A DNA stretch of 64,000 nucleotides from a bacterium D16-34 (GTDB lineage Bacteria; Actinomycetota; Coriobacteriia; Coriobacteriales; Eggerthellaceae): contig RAZB01000008.1 in assembly GCA_003612515.1 (NCBI GenBank), forward strand, positions 1-64,000. The letters are read 5' to 3'. The notes beneath the pieces are model-generated. The model searched no databases. It saw only the letters and a list, made by a program, of their open reading frames with translations, and was not told the DNA's origin. A program made the translations under genes and the position numbers. Below are positions 8,009-15,902 of the stretch, in pieces (the first letter of the stretch is position 1; each line of letters opens with the position of its first letter).

Positions 8009-8575
8009 GTGGATCTCATTTGGGTTCTAAGCGAAGTTGCTACACGCAAAAATATCTTGAATCAAACCATGCTTCAGCTTGATGAAAAGCGACGAGGACA
8101 AGTGCATCTTGTCTTAAAGCAAGCTGTACTTGCTGATAAACATTACCATGATTTGGCTGAAGTTATTGAAAGTATCGATGGGCTGGCAGTCTCAGAGCGC
8201 ATCAAAAATCACATGCGACAGATCTATCAGATTTTGGCTCAGGCAGAAGCGCAAGTTCATGGTTGCGCTGTTGATAAGACTCATTTTCATGAGGTTGGCA
8301 ACGCCGAAGCCATCAGAAATGTTTTGGCAGTATGTGCGGCAGTTGAAGCATTTGCTCCAGCAAAGATCATTGCAACCCCGGTGCAGACTGGCGAAGGAAC
8401 GGTTGTGTGCGCTCATGGTGAATTGCCAATTCCTGCGCCAGCAACAGCTGCCATTCTCGAGACGGGAATTCCTACGTGTGAATTCATGTTGCCAGGTGAG
8501 CGTTGTACGCCTACAAGTGCTGCTTTGATTGCATATTTTGTTAACGAGTACAAAGAAAACCCGCTTGGTCTTTAA
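8009..8575 (+). CDS. Shortened LarC-like protein (nickel insertion, LarC1 part)
   Basis: 188 residues resembling only the middle of LarC, which inserts nickel with CTP to finish the nickel-pincer cofactor. Visible marks are KTHFHEVGNAEAI, CAHGELPIPAPAT and PGERCTPTSAALI. The usual N-terminal Y-F-D-C-F-S-G-I-S-G-D-M block of LarC is missing and is replaced by about 45 unrelated residues; the whole C-terminal LarC2 half is absent too. It starts with GTG after GAGAGG and ends in a proper stop, so it is not obviously frameshifted. With larB directly upstream, it is part of a two-gene lar operon. Whether it still inserts nickel is uncertain. Confidence 0.75.
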   Translation: MDLIWVLSEVATRKNILNQTMLQLDEKRRGQVHLVLKQAVLADKHYHDLAEVIESIDGLAVSERIKNHMRQIYQILAQAEAQVHGCAVDKTHFHEVGNAEAIRNVLAVCAAVEAFAPAKIIATPVQTGEGTVVCAHGELPIPAPATAAILETGIPTCEFMLPGERCTPTSAALIAYFVNEYKENPLGL

Positions 8576-8610
8576 AGTAGTGACAAAGCGGGTGTAAAAG
8601 CTCGTTTTTT
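8559..8610 (+). terminator. Terminator after the larB-larC-like operon
   Basis: ACCCGCTT (8559-8566) pairs with AAGCGGGT (8586-8593); a TTTTTT tract lies at 8605-8610. The stem begins inside the last codons of the larC-like gene. It also lies at the 3' side of the convergent sufB gene. Confidence 0.55.
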
Positions 8611-8648
8611 CTTTAGGTGATTATAGGCTTAAGCCGATTATGCTTAAG

Positions 8649-9578
8649 TTAGTTGAGGAAGTCTTCGAGAATCTCTTGCTCAGCTTCCTCTTCACTCAGT
8701 CCTAGCGTCATGAGCTTAACAATCTGATCACCTGCAATTTTGCCAATTGCGGCTTCGTGAACAAGCTGTGCATCTTCGCTTGCAGCTTCAATACCAGGGA
8801 TAGCGGTAACTTTCGCATGACCCATGATAATTGCGTCGCATTGGACGTGTCCTCGACAGGCTGCTTCGCCAATGACGAGCGGGTTGAAGATTTGAACTGA
8901 ATCGTCTTGTGCAACCGAGCGAGAAATAACTTGTACGCTTGAGTCGTCGCCCTTAAGCTCCACTTTCATATTTGAAGTGGCAGTTTGCTTATCATGCGTG
9001 AGGAGCTTTTCGGTCAAGATTAATTTAGCACCGGCGCCAAGCTCTGCATTTGTGTCGCGAACGGTGGAAGACACACCGCGCAGCTGCACCATTTCCATTT
9101 CGCAGTGCGCGTTTTCTTCCATGATGACGTTGGTGACAGGGTTAAGAATGCGCTCACCAGTGCCAGAACCTTCGCCATAATGTTTTTCAACATAGCGAAC
9201 ACGTGAGTTTTTGCCACAGTAAAAGGTATGAATGCCGTCGTGCTCGGAGGCTTGATGGCTTTCGTTGTGGATTCCGCAACCGGCAACAATAGTTACATCG
9301 CAATCTTCGCCAATATAAAAGGTGTTATAGACAACATCTTTAAGACCTGCCTGCGTCACGATAACTGGAATAAAAACCGTCTCTCCGCGCGTTCCTGGAG
9401 CAATATGAATATCAATTCCGGGATGGTCAGTTTTGGTTGAAATTTCTATATTTGCAGATGAGGATCGCTGCACAAGCTGTCCGTCTTTGCGAATATTAAA
9501 CGCACCTTTGGGCATGCCGTGAATGTTGGCGATTTGCTCTAAGAGCCCCTCATCAATAGGGGATAGATCTACGGCCAT
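8649..9578 (-). CDS. sufB: SufB/SufD-type Fe-S scaffold protein, minimal form
   Basis: 309 residues, much shorter than standard SufB (about 470), and consisting almost only of the SufBD beta-helix core (PF01458): GCGIHNESHQASEHDGIHTF, VIMEENAHCEMEM, GHVQCDAIIMG and HEAAIGKIAGDQI, with the conserved late His-Glu. With SufC it forms the scaffold that assembles Fe-S clusters in the cytoplasm. The short SufB + SufC pair without SufS, SufD or SufU matches the 'minimal' SufBC (SMS) systems of strict anaerobes. AAGGAG precedes the ATG. sufC lies 26 bp upstream in the same operon. Confidence 0.9.
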   Translation of the reverse strand: MAVDLSPIDEGLLEQIANIHGMPKGAFNIRKDGQLVQRSSSANIEISTKTDHPGIDIHIAPGTRGETVFIPVIVTQAGLKDVVYNTFYIGEDCDVTIVAGCGIHNESHQASEHDGIHTFYCGKNSRVRYVEKHYGEGSGTGERILNPVTNVIMEENAHCEMEMVQLRGVSSTVRDTNAELGAGAKLILTEKLLTHDKQTATSNMKVELKGDDSSVQVISRSVAQDDSVQIFNPLVIGEAACRGHVQCDAIIMGHAKVTAIPGIEAASEDAQLVHEAAIGKIAGDQIVKLMTLGLSEEEAEQEILEDFLN

Positions 9579-9604
9579 GATTTCTCCTTACATGGATAAG
9601 CGCA

Positions 9605-10381
9605 CTAGCAGGTAGTGGCGATCTCGGTCAGATGAAGTTCGGTGGGCTCAGTAAGCTGGCAGCCTGGAACGCCTTTTGCCACAAAGCCCAAGGTGGGCAG
9701 CAGCTCTTCAGGGGTGCCGGTGGCGGCAATTTTGCCATCGCGAAGCAAGATGATTTCGTCTGCCAGTTGAATGATGCGCTCTTGGTGCGAAATGATCACA
9801 ATCGAGCGTCCGTCGCGAGCCTCATGGATGTCGCGGAAGGTTTCAGTAAGGCGATCGAAGCTCCACAGGTCAATGCCAGCCTCAGGTTCGTCATAGATAG
9901 CAAGCTGTGGATCGCGCGCCAAAATCGTTGCAATTTCAATGCGTTTTACTTCGCCACCAGAAAGCGATTTGTCAACTTCGCGCGTAAGATAGCTTGCTGA
10001 GCATAAACCAACTTTTGCGAGATATTCGTTGCAGGCCAACATGGGAAGCTTTTTGCCCGCAGCAATATCTAAGAGCTTCTTGACTTTCATGCCCTTAAAA
10101 CGAGCTGGTTGCTGAAAGCCATAACCAATACCTAAGTTTGCGCGTTCTGCAATGCTTCGACTGGTGATGTCTTCGCCATTAAAGAGAATCTGTCCCGATG
10201 TGGGTTGCTCGATCCCCATAATGAGTTTAGCTAAGGTGGATTTGCCGCCACCATTTGGTCCGGTGATAACAGTGAAGCGATCATCGGGGATAGTTAATGA
10301 GAGATCGTCAATAATACGCTTGGTTTCTTGTGCTCCCTCAGACACAGGAACCTCGAACGTGAGATTTCTCAGTTCTAACAT
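9605..10381 (-). CDS. sufC: SufC, Fe-S cluster assembly ATPase
   Basis: ABC-type ATPase of the SUF machinery: Walker A GPNGGGKSTL, Q-loop FQQPARFKG, signature SLSGGEVKRIEIA, Walker B LAIYDEPEAGID, and a late switch His (ISHQERI). SufC drives the conformational change of its SufB partner during cluster assembly and is not a transporter. I chose ATG 10381 (M-L-E-L-R-N-L-T), where the family normally begins; upstream GTG 10396 or TTG 10417 would add 5-12 residues, and AAAGGAAG lies between them. It is the first gene of the sufCB operon. Confidence 0.92.
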   Translation of the reverse strand: MLELRNLTFEVPVSEGAQETKRIIDDLSLTIPDDRFTVITGPNGGGKSTLAKLIMGIEQPTSGQILFNGEDITSRSIAERANLGIGYGFQQPARFKGMKVKKLLDIAAGKKLPMLACNEYLAKVGLCSASYLTREVDKSLSGGEVKRIEIATILARDPQLAIYDEPEAGIDLWSFDRLTETFRDIHEARDGRSIVIISHQERIIQLADEIILLRDGKIAATGTPEELLPTLGFVAKGVPGCQLTEPTELHLTEIATTC

Positions 10382-10422
10382 GGTTGCGCTACTCACTTCC
10401 TTTTGGCGTGTGGCCAATTCTT

Positions 10423-10437
10423 AATATGTTACATATT
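10423..10437. promoter_or_regulatory. Palindrome upstream of sufC, possible operator
   Basis: AATATGT-T-ACATATT is a perfect 15-bp inverted repeat 42 bp upstream of the sufC start. A TATAAT on the minus strand (near 10471-10476) lies further upstream and could be the -10, so the palindrome would fall in the early leader. A redox- or iron-responsive repressor is one possibility. Confidence 0.4.
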
Positions 10438-10517
10438 CAATATCATATAAAACTAACATTAGCGATCACTATTATACCTAAAGCAGAATATTGCGAAGGT
10501 TTTGGCTTGCTTGTTGC

Positions 10518-13500
10518 TTATTCACCTAATAAGTTTACTTTCGTGAGATCCATTGCACTTGCGTCCGCGGCATCTTTGCTACCAAAAGCGCAGATCATTC
10601 TCACATCAAGCGCTTCGCGAAGAACGGGTGCAATACTATGGAGCGCTTCTGTTGTAGTGGCAATCATCTCGGATCGGAATTGCGCACGATCTTGAGGCGT
10701 CCATTGGGCGAAATACTGCGCATCCTGAGAGCGCACCAGAGCACGAACCTTTTGAGGCGCATCGAACGCGGCAACAGACGCAACTATGAAGCCTTCCAGC
10801 TCACTTTGTGTAGGAGTGAAGTTCTCGAGCCAATCTGGCGCACCCTCAAAGCGAGCGATTGTTTCGTCAAGATGAGGGTCGCGATATGAGTTGAAATATA
10901 CATCTCCAATATATGAGGACGTGAAGTTTGCTCCATAGGCGCCACCTTTAACGCGAACTTCATTCCATAAATAGTCATAACTTAAAGCTCGGCGCGCCAC
11001 TGCCCATATACCCGAATAGGCAACATCAAGTAATCGGCGATTATATCCTTGAGCCACATAGCTTACCTCGCTTGGTATGACAAACACTTCGTTTTTAGCG
11101 CGTGGCTCAGGTGCTGACAAGATGGCATCACCATTTTGTGTCTGCTCGCAAAGCGGGTTTGCCGCCCAGAATGCGTCATAATCATCATTGCTTCCAGAAA
11201 AACTTACCAAGCAGGTGTTATCAGCAAAAATTCGTTTAGCCAGTGATTGCAGTTTCTCTACCAGCTCATCTTTTCTCGCATCGAAATCATCAAGGAGCGC
11301 TTTCACGAAGAGATAAAAATCAACGCCTTTGAGTGTTTCGCGCATCAATGCTGAACGCAAGAAGTAGGACGCCATTCTTCCAAGCGCATAAACGTGACCT
11401 GAGGTAACAAAGTTTTGTTCTAAGCTAATGCGCACCTGAGACAAGATATCGCGAATTCTGTCGGTGTCGGTAAAGTCAGTGGAAAGCATGATCTCTTTGC
11501 TCAAAGATACAAGCCAATTGACGTTTTCGGAAAGCGCGGCACTACCAACGACGAAATAAGCCTCAAAAGCGTTTACGTCATGGGGGCTGGTAAATACGTC
11601 AGTGAAAAACGTTAGCGAGCCCAGGTAGTGGTTAATAAGCATATCGAGGGCAGCTGCATCGTGGGTGTCGGTTGCAAGCTTGCTGAGCACCAGTCCCAAT
11701 ATGCTTACGTAGGGAATTTCTTCAAACGCAATATGGTTTAAGCTGAAATAGCGATACGTATAAATGACGCCGTGGAGATTTGCGTCATGGCGCAAACAGG
11801 GAAGTGGGCGCGTTTTGTCGAGCGCATACTTCGGTTCGGCTGGCGCATCGGTTAGATCAGAAAGACTCAGATGGGGAAGCGTTGCAAGCGCTTCAGGGCT
11901 ATCAGGGGTTTTCTGTTCGCGACGCAGCTGGGCTTCCGCATTTGCAATGCGTACATAGTCATCATCAGTAAAGCTTGCTTGTGCATGGGCGATGCGCTCT
12001 GCTTCTGCTGTGTCAACGTCGTCTTGGTCGGGTACGATTTCCACACATGCCCAGTGTTCACTCTGTAAGAACACATCTTCAATAAGTTGTTCGAAATAGT
12101 TGTCATCAAGCGCGCTCTTTAAGAAGGCGAAATCATCTTCGTATTTAAGATAGGTACAAGCTAGAGCGTCATCATAGAGCCATCCGCTTAATGCTGCCAT
12201 AGAAAGAGCCACGCCGTCAGCCATGTGGAAATCAAATTCGCGCATCTCAAATTCCGCGTGCGAAAGGGAAGCGGCAATGAGTGTGTGATCAAGTCCACCT
12301 TGCACCATGTCTGTTAACGTGTCGTGAACAATGCGCTTAAAGGTTTCAGCTGCGCCAGGTTTTGCACCGCGAATTTGCAAGAAAGCGAAAGGTTGCAAAA
12401 GGCTGTCTGCTAAAGCCCCATGAACGTCATCTGCAATGCCTGCATCTAACAAAGCGCGCTTCAAGGGTGCCTCATTTGAGCCCATGAGCGCGTCAAGCAA
12501 AATGTCTACCGCCACAATGCGGGTGCGCTCACTGACATCCCCGATGACATAGCCCAAAGCGGCACAAGCGTTTTCAGGCGATGTTGCCATCTTGTGCGCG
12601 ATGTGAGGAACTACAACAGCGCTTTGTGTGCCAAGCGGGTTAGGGGTCAGGCTTGGTAGCCCGCGACGTGCGCGCTCTTCGTCTTTTGCGCGCTCTTCAG
12701 CTGCCACGGGTACAAGATATTGCTCGTCCAAAAATGACAACATGTGCTCTACGTCAAGATTGCCATAGAGTGTAAGGTAGCTGTTGTCGAGGCGATAGTG
12801 ACGCTCGTGCTGTTCGAGGAATTGTTCGTAGGTAAGATCGGGAATAGCAAAAGGTGCTCCGCCCGATTCATATTGATAGGCGGTGTCGGGAAAGAGCGCA
12901 GACTGCATGTAGTCATACAACAGCGAGTTAGGATCAGAAAAAACGCCCTTCATCTCGTTGTATACAACACCATTGAGCATAAGCTTAGGGTCGCTATCTT
13001 TGTTGGCAAACATTTCGCGAACAACTTCTTCGCCAGCTAATACGTCGCCCTCGTCGGCTTCAAGGTCCGCTTTAAGCTCCCAATGCCATCCTTCTTGCTG
13101 AAAGATTTCAGGTTTGACGTAGATATTGGGGTGCAGCACGGCATCCATGTAGACATCGGTGAGATTGATGAGGTCTTGATCGTTGGTGCTTGCCACCGGA
13201 TACATGGTCTTATCGGGAAACGTCATTGCATTGAGAAACGTTTGCATGGATGACTTGATAAGGTTAACGAAGGGTTCTTTGAGGGGGAACTTTCTCGATC
13301 CGCAGAGCACTGAATGCTCGAGAATATGAAAGACACCCGTGTTGTCTTTTGGTGGCGTTTTAAACGTGATCGAAAACGCTTTATTGTTGTCATCGTTTGC
13401 AAGATAAAGCAAACGCGCCTTAGATGCTTCATGAAAAAGGGTATAGGCAACGCCATTGATTTCGGGGAGTTGTTCTTTTGTTTGTACGCTAAATCTCGCA

Positions 13501-13526
13501 AGGGATTGTCCGATCTCTAGTTCCAT
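10518..13526 (-). CDS. M16C zinc metallopeptidase (PreP / insulinase-like)
   Basis: A 1,002-residue single-chain M16 protease. The inverted zinc-binding motif HILEH (H-x-x-E-H) lies near residue 67 in GVFHILEHSVLCGSRKFPLKEPF, with the distal Glu region about 75 residues later. Four repeats of the M16 fold are expected at this length; the C-terminal half has the inactive domains and the Arg/Tyr substrate block (GGAYGANFTSS). These enzymes degrade short peptides such as cleaved signal or targeting peptides inside a closed chamber. No signal peptide is seen, so it is probably cytoplasmic. AGAGG precedes the ATG. It stands alone between the suf operon and the divergent trp leader. Confidence 0.92.
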   Translation of the reverse strand: MELEIGQSLARFSVQTKEQLPEINGVAYTLFHEASKARLLYLANDDNNKAFSITFKTPPKDNTGVFHILEHSVLCGSRKFPLKEPFVNLIKSSMQTFLNAMTFPDKTMYPVASTNDQDLINLTDVYMDAVLHPNIYVKPEIFQQEGWHWELKADLEADEGDVLAGEEVVREMFANKDSDPKLMLNGVVYNEMKGVFSDPNSLLYDYMQSALFPDTAYQYESGGAPFAIPDLTYEQFLEQHERHYRLDNSYLTLYGNLDVEHMLSFLDEQYLVPVAAEERAKDEERARRGLPSLTPNPLGTQSAVVVPHIAHKMATSPENACAALGYVIGDVSERTRIVAVDILLDALMGSNEAPLKRALLDAGIADDVHGALADSLLQPFAFLQIRGAKPGAAETFKRIVHDTLTDMVQGGLDHTLIAASLSHAEFEMREFDFHMADGVALSMAALSGWLYDDALACTYLKYEDDFAFLKSALDDNYFEQLIEDVFLQSEHWACVEIVPDQDDVDTAEAERIAHAQASFTDDDYVRIANAEAQLRREQKTPDSPEALATLPHLSLSDLTDAPAEPKYALDKTRPLPCLRHDANLHGVIYTYRYFSLNHIAFEEIPYVSILGLVLSKLATDTHDAAALDMLINHYLGSLTFFTDVFTSPHDVNAFEAYFVVGSAALSENVNWLVSLSKEIMLSTDFTDTDRIRDILSQVRISLEQNFVTSGHVYALGRMASYFLRSALMRETLKGVDFYLFVKALLDDFDARKDELVEKLQSLAKRIFADNTCLVSFSGSNDDYDAFWAANPLCEQTQNGDAILSAPEPRAKNEVFVIPSEVSYVAQGYNRRLLDVAYSGIWAVARRALSYDYLWNEVRVKGGAYGANFTSSYIGDVYFNSYRDPHLDETIARFEGAPDWLENFTPTQSELEGFIVASVAAFDAPQKVRALVRSQDAQYFAQWTPQDRAQFRSEMIATTTEALHSIAPVLREALDVRMICAFGSKDAADASAMDLTKVNLLGE

Positions 13527-13583
13527 AGCTACCTCTTTAGCACTTGTGAGTCATATGAGAAAAAATCAACAAACATTGTGCCA

Positions 13584-13605
13584 TAACTCAGATATATCTG
13601 AGTTA
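13584..13605. promoter_or_regulatory. 22-bp perfect palindrome between the protease and trp leader
   Basis: TAACTCAGATA followed by its exact complement TATCTGAGTTA, with no spacer, 58 bp upstream of the protease start and about 175 bp upstream of the trp leader peptide. Perfect symmetry and position suggest a repressor operator for one or both divergent genes. Confidence 0.5.
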
Positions 13606-13778
13606 ATTTGTTTCCACATCGTCGGTGCGAGCGATAGGTGCCAATCCTTTTAATCGAGCGGCGTTTGCAAGCGGTTGTGTGACGGTTATGCGTTTGGTAC
13701 TTGCGCGCTTTTGAGGCACTGTGCTAATCTCGGTGGTAGTTTTATTGGTCTTTTAGGAAGTTGTGGCGAAGAGGTTTC

Positions 13779-13874
13779 ATGCACGCTGCTCCAACAACAC
13801 CATCCGCTTTGCTTGCAAACGTTGTATTTTCAACGTTGCTTGTTGGCGCATGGTGGTGGAACAGAAGACATTGA
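13779..13874 (+). CDS. trpL: trp leader peptide with three tandem Trp codons
   Basis: A 31-codon reading frame starts at ATG 13779 with AGAGG 4 bases upstream and ends at TGA 13872-13874. Codons 25-27 are TGG-TGG-TGG, followed by Asn-Arg-Arg-His. Three adjacent Trp codons by chance in so short a frame are very unlikely, and the WWW arrangement is the one seen in actinobacterial trp leader peptides. Its job is to let the ribosome stall when charged tRNA-Trp is scarce and so control the attenuator that follows, upstream of trpB2. Confidence 0.88.
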   Translation: MHAAPTTPSALLANVVFSTLLVGAWWWNRRH

Positions 13875-13947
13875 TACCCGGGTCTCACGGCTTCTGATTT
13901 CGTATACATATCCAGAAGAACCCTCGGAGATCCGGGGGTTCTTTTTT
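13862..13947 (+). promoter_or_regulatory. trp transcription attenuator
   Basis: A terminator hairpin AGAACCC-TCGGA / TCCGGGGGTTCT (13917-13928 with 13931-13942) is followed by TTTTTT (13942-13947). It is opposed by an antiterminator: CCCGGGTCTC (13877-13886) pairs with GAGATCCGGG (13927-13936, one G-U), and CTTCTG (13891-13896) pairs with CAGAAG (13913-13918). A proximal copy of CAGAAG at 13862-13867, directly after the Trp codons, can sequester CTTCTG instead. A ribosome stalled on WWW would cover 13862-13867 and favour the antiterminator. All parts of a classical ribosome-mediated attenuator are present. Confidence 0.85.
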
Positions 13948-13992
13948 GTGTGTGCGGAAGTTTTGACTTGAGATGAAAGAGAGGAAAAACCC

Positions 13993-15396
13993 ATGACAAA
14001 CCAGGTGCCTTACCGACTTTATCTTCGCGAAGATCAAATTCCAACGCAGTGGTATAACCTGCGCGCCGATATGCCAGAGCCTCCCGAGCCAATGCGTTTG
14101 GTTGACGGATCAATTGCAACGCACGCAGATCTAACTCCGGTTTTTTGTGATGCGCTCGTAGATCAGGAATTAGATGACGATGTGGCTTATGTCGATATTC
14201 CAGAAGGCGTTCGCGAGATGTATAAAGTGTACCGGCCGTCTCCTTTGTGTCGTGCGTATAATTTAGAGCGTGCGCTGGGAACGCCTGCTAAGATTTATTA
14301 CAAGTTTGAAGGCAACAACACATCCGGATCCCACAAACTTAATTCGGCTCTTGCGCAAGCTTACTATGCCAAAGAGCAGGAGTTGGAAAAGATCACCACC
14401 GAAACAGGGGCTGGTCAGTGGGGTACTGCGCTCTCTGAGGCAGCTGATCACTTTGGCCTTGATTTAGACGTTTTTATGGTGAGATGCTCCTATGACCAAA
14501 AGCCCTTTCGACGCAACATCATGGAGACGTTCCACGCTAGCGTCACTCCATCTCCTTCTCAGACAACCGAAGTTGGAAAGCGGATGCTAGCCGAGCATCC
14601 AGATTCGACAGGCTCGTTGGGCACTGCAATTTCAGAGGCGGTAGAGCGCGCCATGAATGTGCCTAACAATAAGGGTCGTTATCAGCTTGGCAGTGTGTTA
14701 AATCAGGTCGTTTTACACCAGTCTGTTATCGGGCTTGAGAGCTATATTGCCTTTGAGGAATTGGGCGAATACCCCGATATCGTAATTGGATGTGCGGGCG
14801 GTGGTTCAAATCTGGCAGGTTTGATTGCGCCTTTTATGCGCGATAAGTTGCAAGGTATAAAACCGGATACGCGCTTTATTGCGGTTGAACCAGCAAGCTG
14901 TCCGTCGCTGACGCGTGGCAAATATGCCTACGATTTTGCTGATACGGGCAGAACCTGTCCGCTTGTAAAGATGTATACCTTAGGTAATGGTTTTCTTCCA
15001 AACCCCGATCATGCGGGTGGTCTTCGCTATCATGGCATGTCTCCTATTGTTTCAAAACTCAAACACGATGGGTATTTGGATGCAATTGCCGTCAAGCAAA
15101 CCGATGTATTTGCGGCGGCTGAAATGTTTGCGCGCCAAGAAACTATTTTGCCAGCACCAGAGAGCGCGCATGCTATTTTCGCCGCCATTGAAGAGGCGAA
15201 AAAATGCATTGAAACCGGGGAAGAGAAGGTCATTTTGTTTGGTCTGACGGGCACGGGATATTTCGACATGTATGCTTATGACGCATTTAATCGGGGCAAA
15301 ATGACCGATCATATCCCCAGTGAAGAAGAGCTGGCAGCTGGTTTTGCCACGATTCCGATAATTCCAGGTATTCAGGAGGATATTTCAGAGTTGTAA
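13993..15396 (+). CDS. trpB: Tryptophan synthase beta chain, TrpB2 type
   Basis: 467 residues, the longer TrpB2 form (TIGR01415 type), which is a PLP enzyme joining indole and serine to make tryptophan. The PLP lysine lies in SGSHKLNSALAQAYYAK, the phosphate-binding loop is GCAGGGSNLAG, and TETGAGQWGTALSEA is the beta-chain signature. There is no trpA or other trp biosynthetic gene in the window, so the enzyme probably salvages indole made by neighbours. Expression is expected to depend on the leader peptide and attenuator immediately upstream. The ATG has GAGAGG about 9 bases before it. Confidence 0.95.
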   Translation: MTNQVPYRLYLREDQIPTQWYNLRADMPEPPEPMRLVDGSIATHADLTPVFCDALVDQELDDDVAYVDIPEGVREMYKVYRPSPLCRAYNLERALGTPAKIYYKFEGNNTSGSHKLNSALAQAYYAKEQELEKITTETGAGQWGTALSEAADHFGLDLDVFMVRCSYDQKPFRRNIMETFHASVTPSPSQTTEVGKRMLAEHPDSTGSLGTAISEAVERAMNVPNNKGRYQLGSVLNQVVLHQSVIGLESYIAFEELGEYPDIVIGCAGGGSNLAGLIAPFMRDKLQGIKPDTRFIAVEPASCPSLTRGKYAYDFADTGRTCPLVKMYTLGNGFLPNPDHAGGLRYHGMSPIVSKLKHDGYLDAIAVKQTDVFAAAEMFARQETILPAPESAHAIFAAIEEAKKCIETGEEKVILFGLTGTGYFDMYAYDAFNRGKMTDHIPSEEELAAGFATIPIIPGIQEDISEL

Positions 15397-15488
15397 TATG
15401 TATGAATGAAGCGATGGATTTTATTGGGATGCATCACTGTTTAAATTGATTTACCGTATAATTTGGCTATGTTGAAGGGAGTTTAGAG

Positions 15489-15851
15489 GTGTCAGAAAAA
15501 CAGCCTACTTTTTCACACATTACCGTCCATGCTGAAGATGAAGATGATTTCGTAATCCAAGCAGGGGCGAAACCTTCAACAGCCAACCCTGAGGAAGCTG
15601 TTTTGCAAGCTGAAAAGCAAAAAGCAGCAAAGCAGCCTGCAGCAGATGCTCAAAGGCAATCTGTCCCTAAAACTCAGGTAAAGTCAGCTGAAAAGCCGGT
15701 GAAAAAGCCCACAAAAGACGATGGATATCATGAGACTACCTTGGAGGATCTGCAGAGTAGTCCTATGTCATCCATGCAAAAAGTGATTATTGCGCTTGCG
15801 CTTATTCTTATTGCATGCGCTGTTGTATACTGCGTCTTTTTTATGAACTAG
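15489..15851 (+). CDS. Small membrane protein with charged N-terminal region, function unknown
   Basis: 120 residues. Residues 1-95 are hydrophilic and rich in Lys, Ala, Glu and Gln, probably disordered. Residues about 97-118 form one hydrophobic helix (KVIIALALILIACAVVYCVF), so this is a C-terminally anchored membrane protein. I do not recognise a family. Start GTG 15489 follows GGGAG at 8 bases. A TATAAT lies at 15457-15462 upstream. The next membrane protein gene follows 51 bp later, and the two may be cotranscribed. Confidence 0.65.
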   Translation: MSEKQPTFSHITVHAEDEDDFVIQAGAKPSTANPEEAVLQAEKQKAAKQPAADAQRQSVPKTQVKSAEKPVKKPTKDDGYHETTLEDLQSSPMSSMQKVIIALALILIACAVVYCVFFMN

Positions 15852-15902
15852 CACAAAGATAAAACAGGCAAGGTAGTTGCTTGGGTGCTGGGAAGGTGGA
15901 CA

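Noticed and set aside
13845-13865. T-box-like GGTGGAAC sequence
   Set aside because: The TGG repeats are Trp codons of the leader peptide; no T-box stem I or true antiterminator bulge is seen.
13675-13971. 98-codon plus-strand frame across the trp leader
   Set aside because: It has no ribosome site, runs through the terminator hairpin and is in a different frame from the WWW leader peptide.
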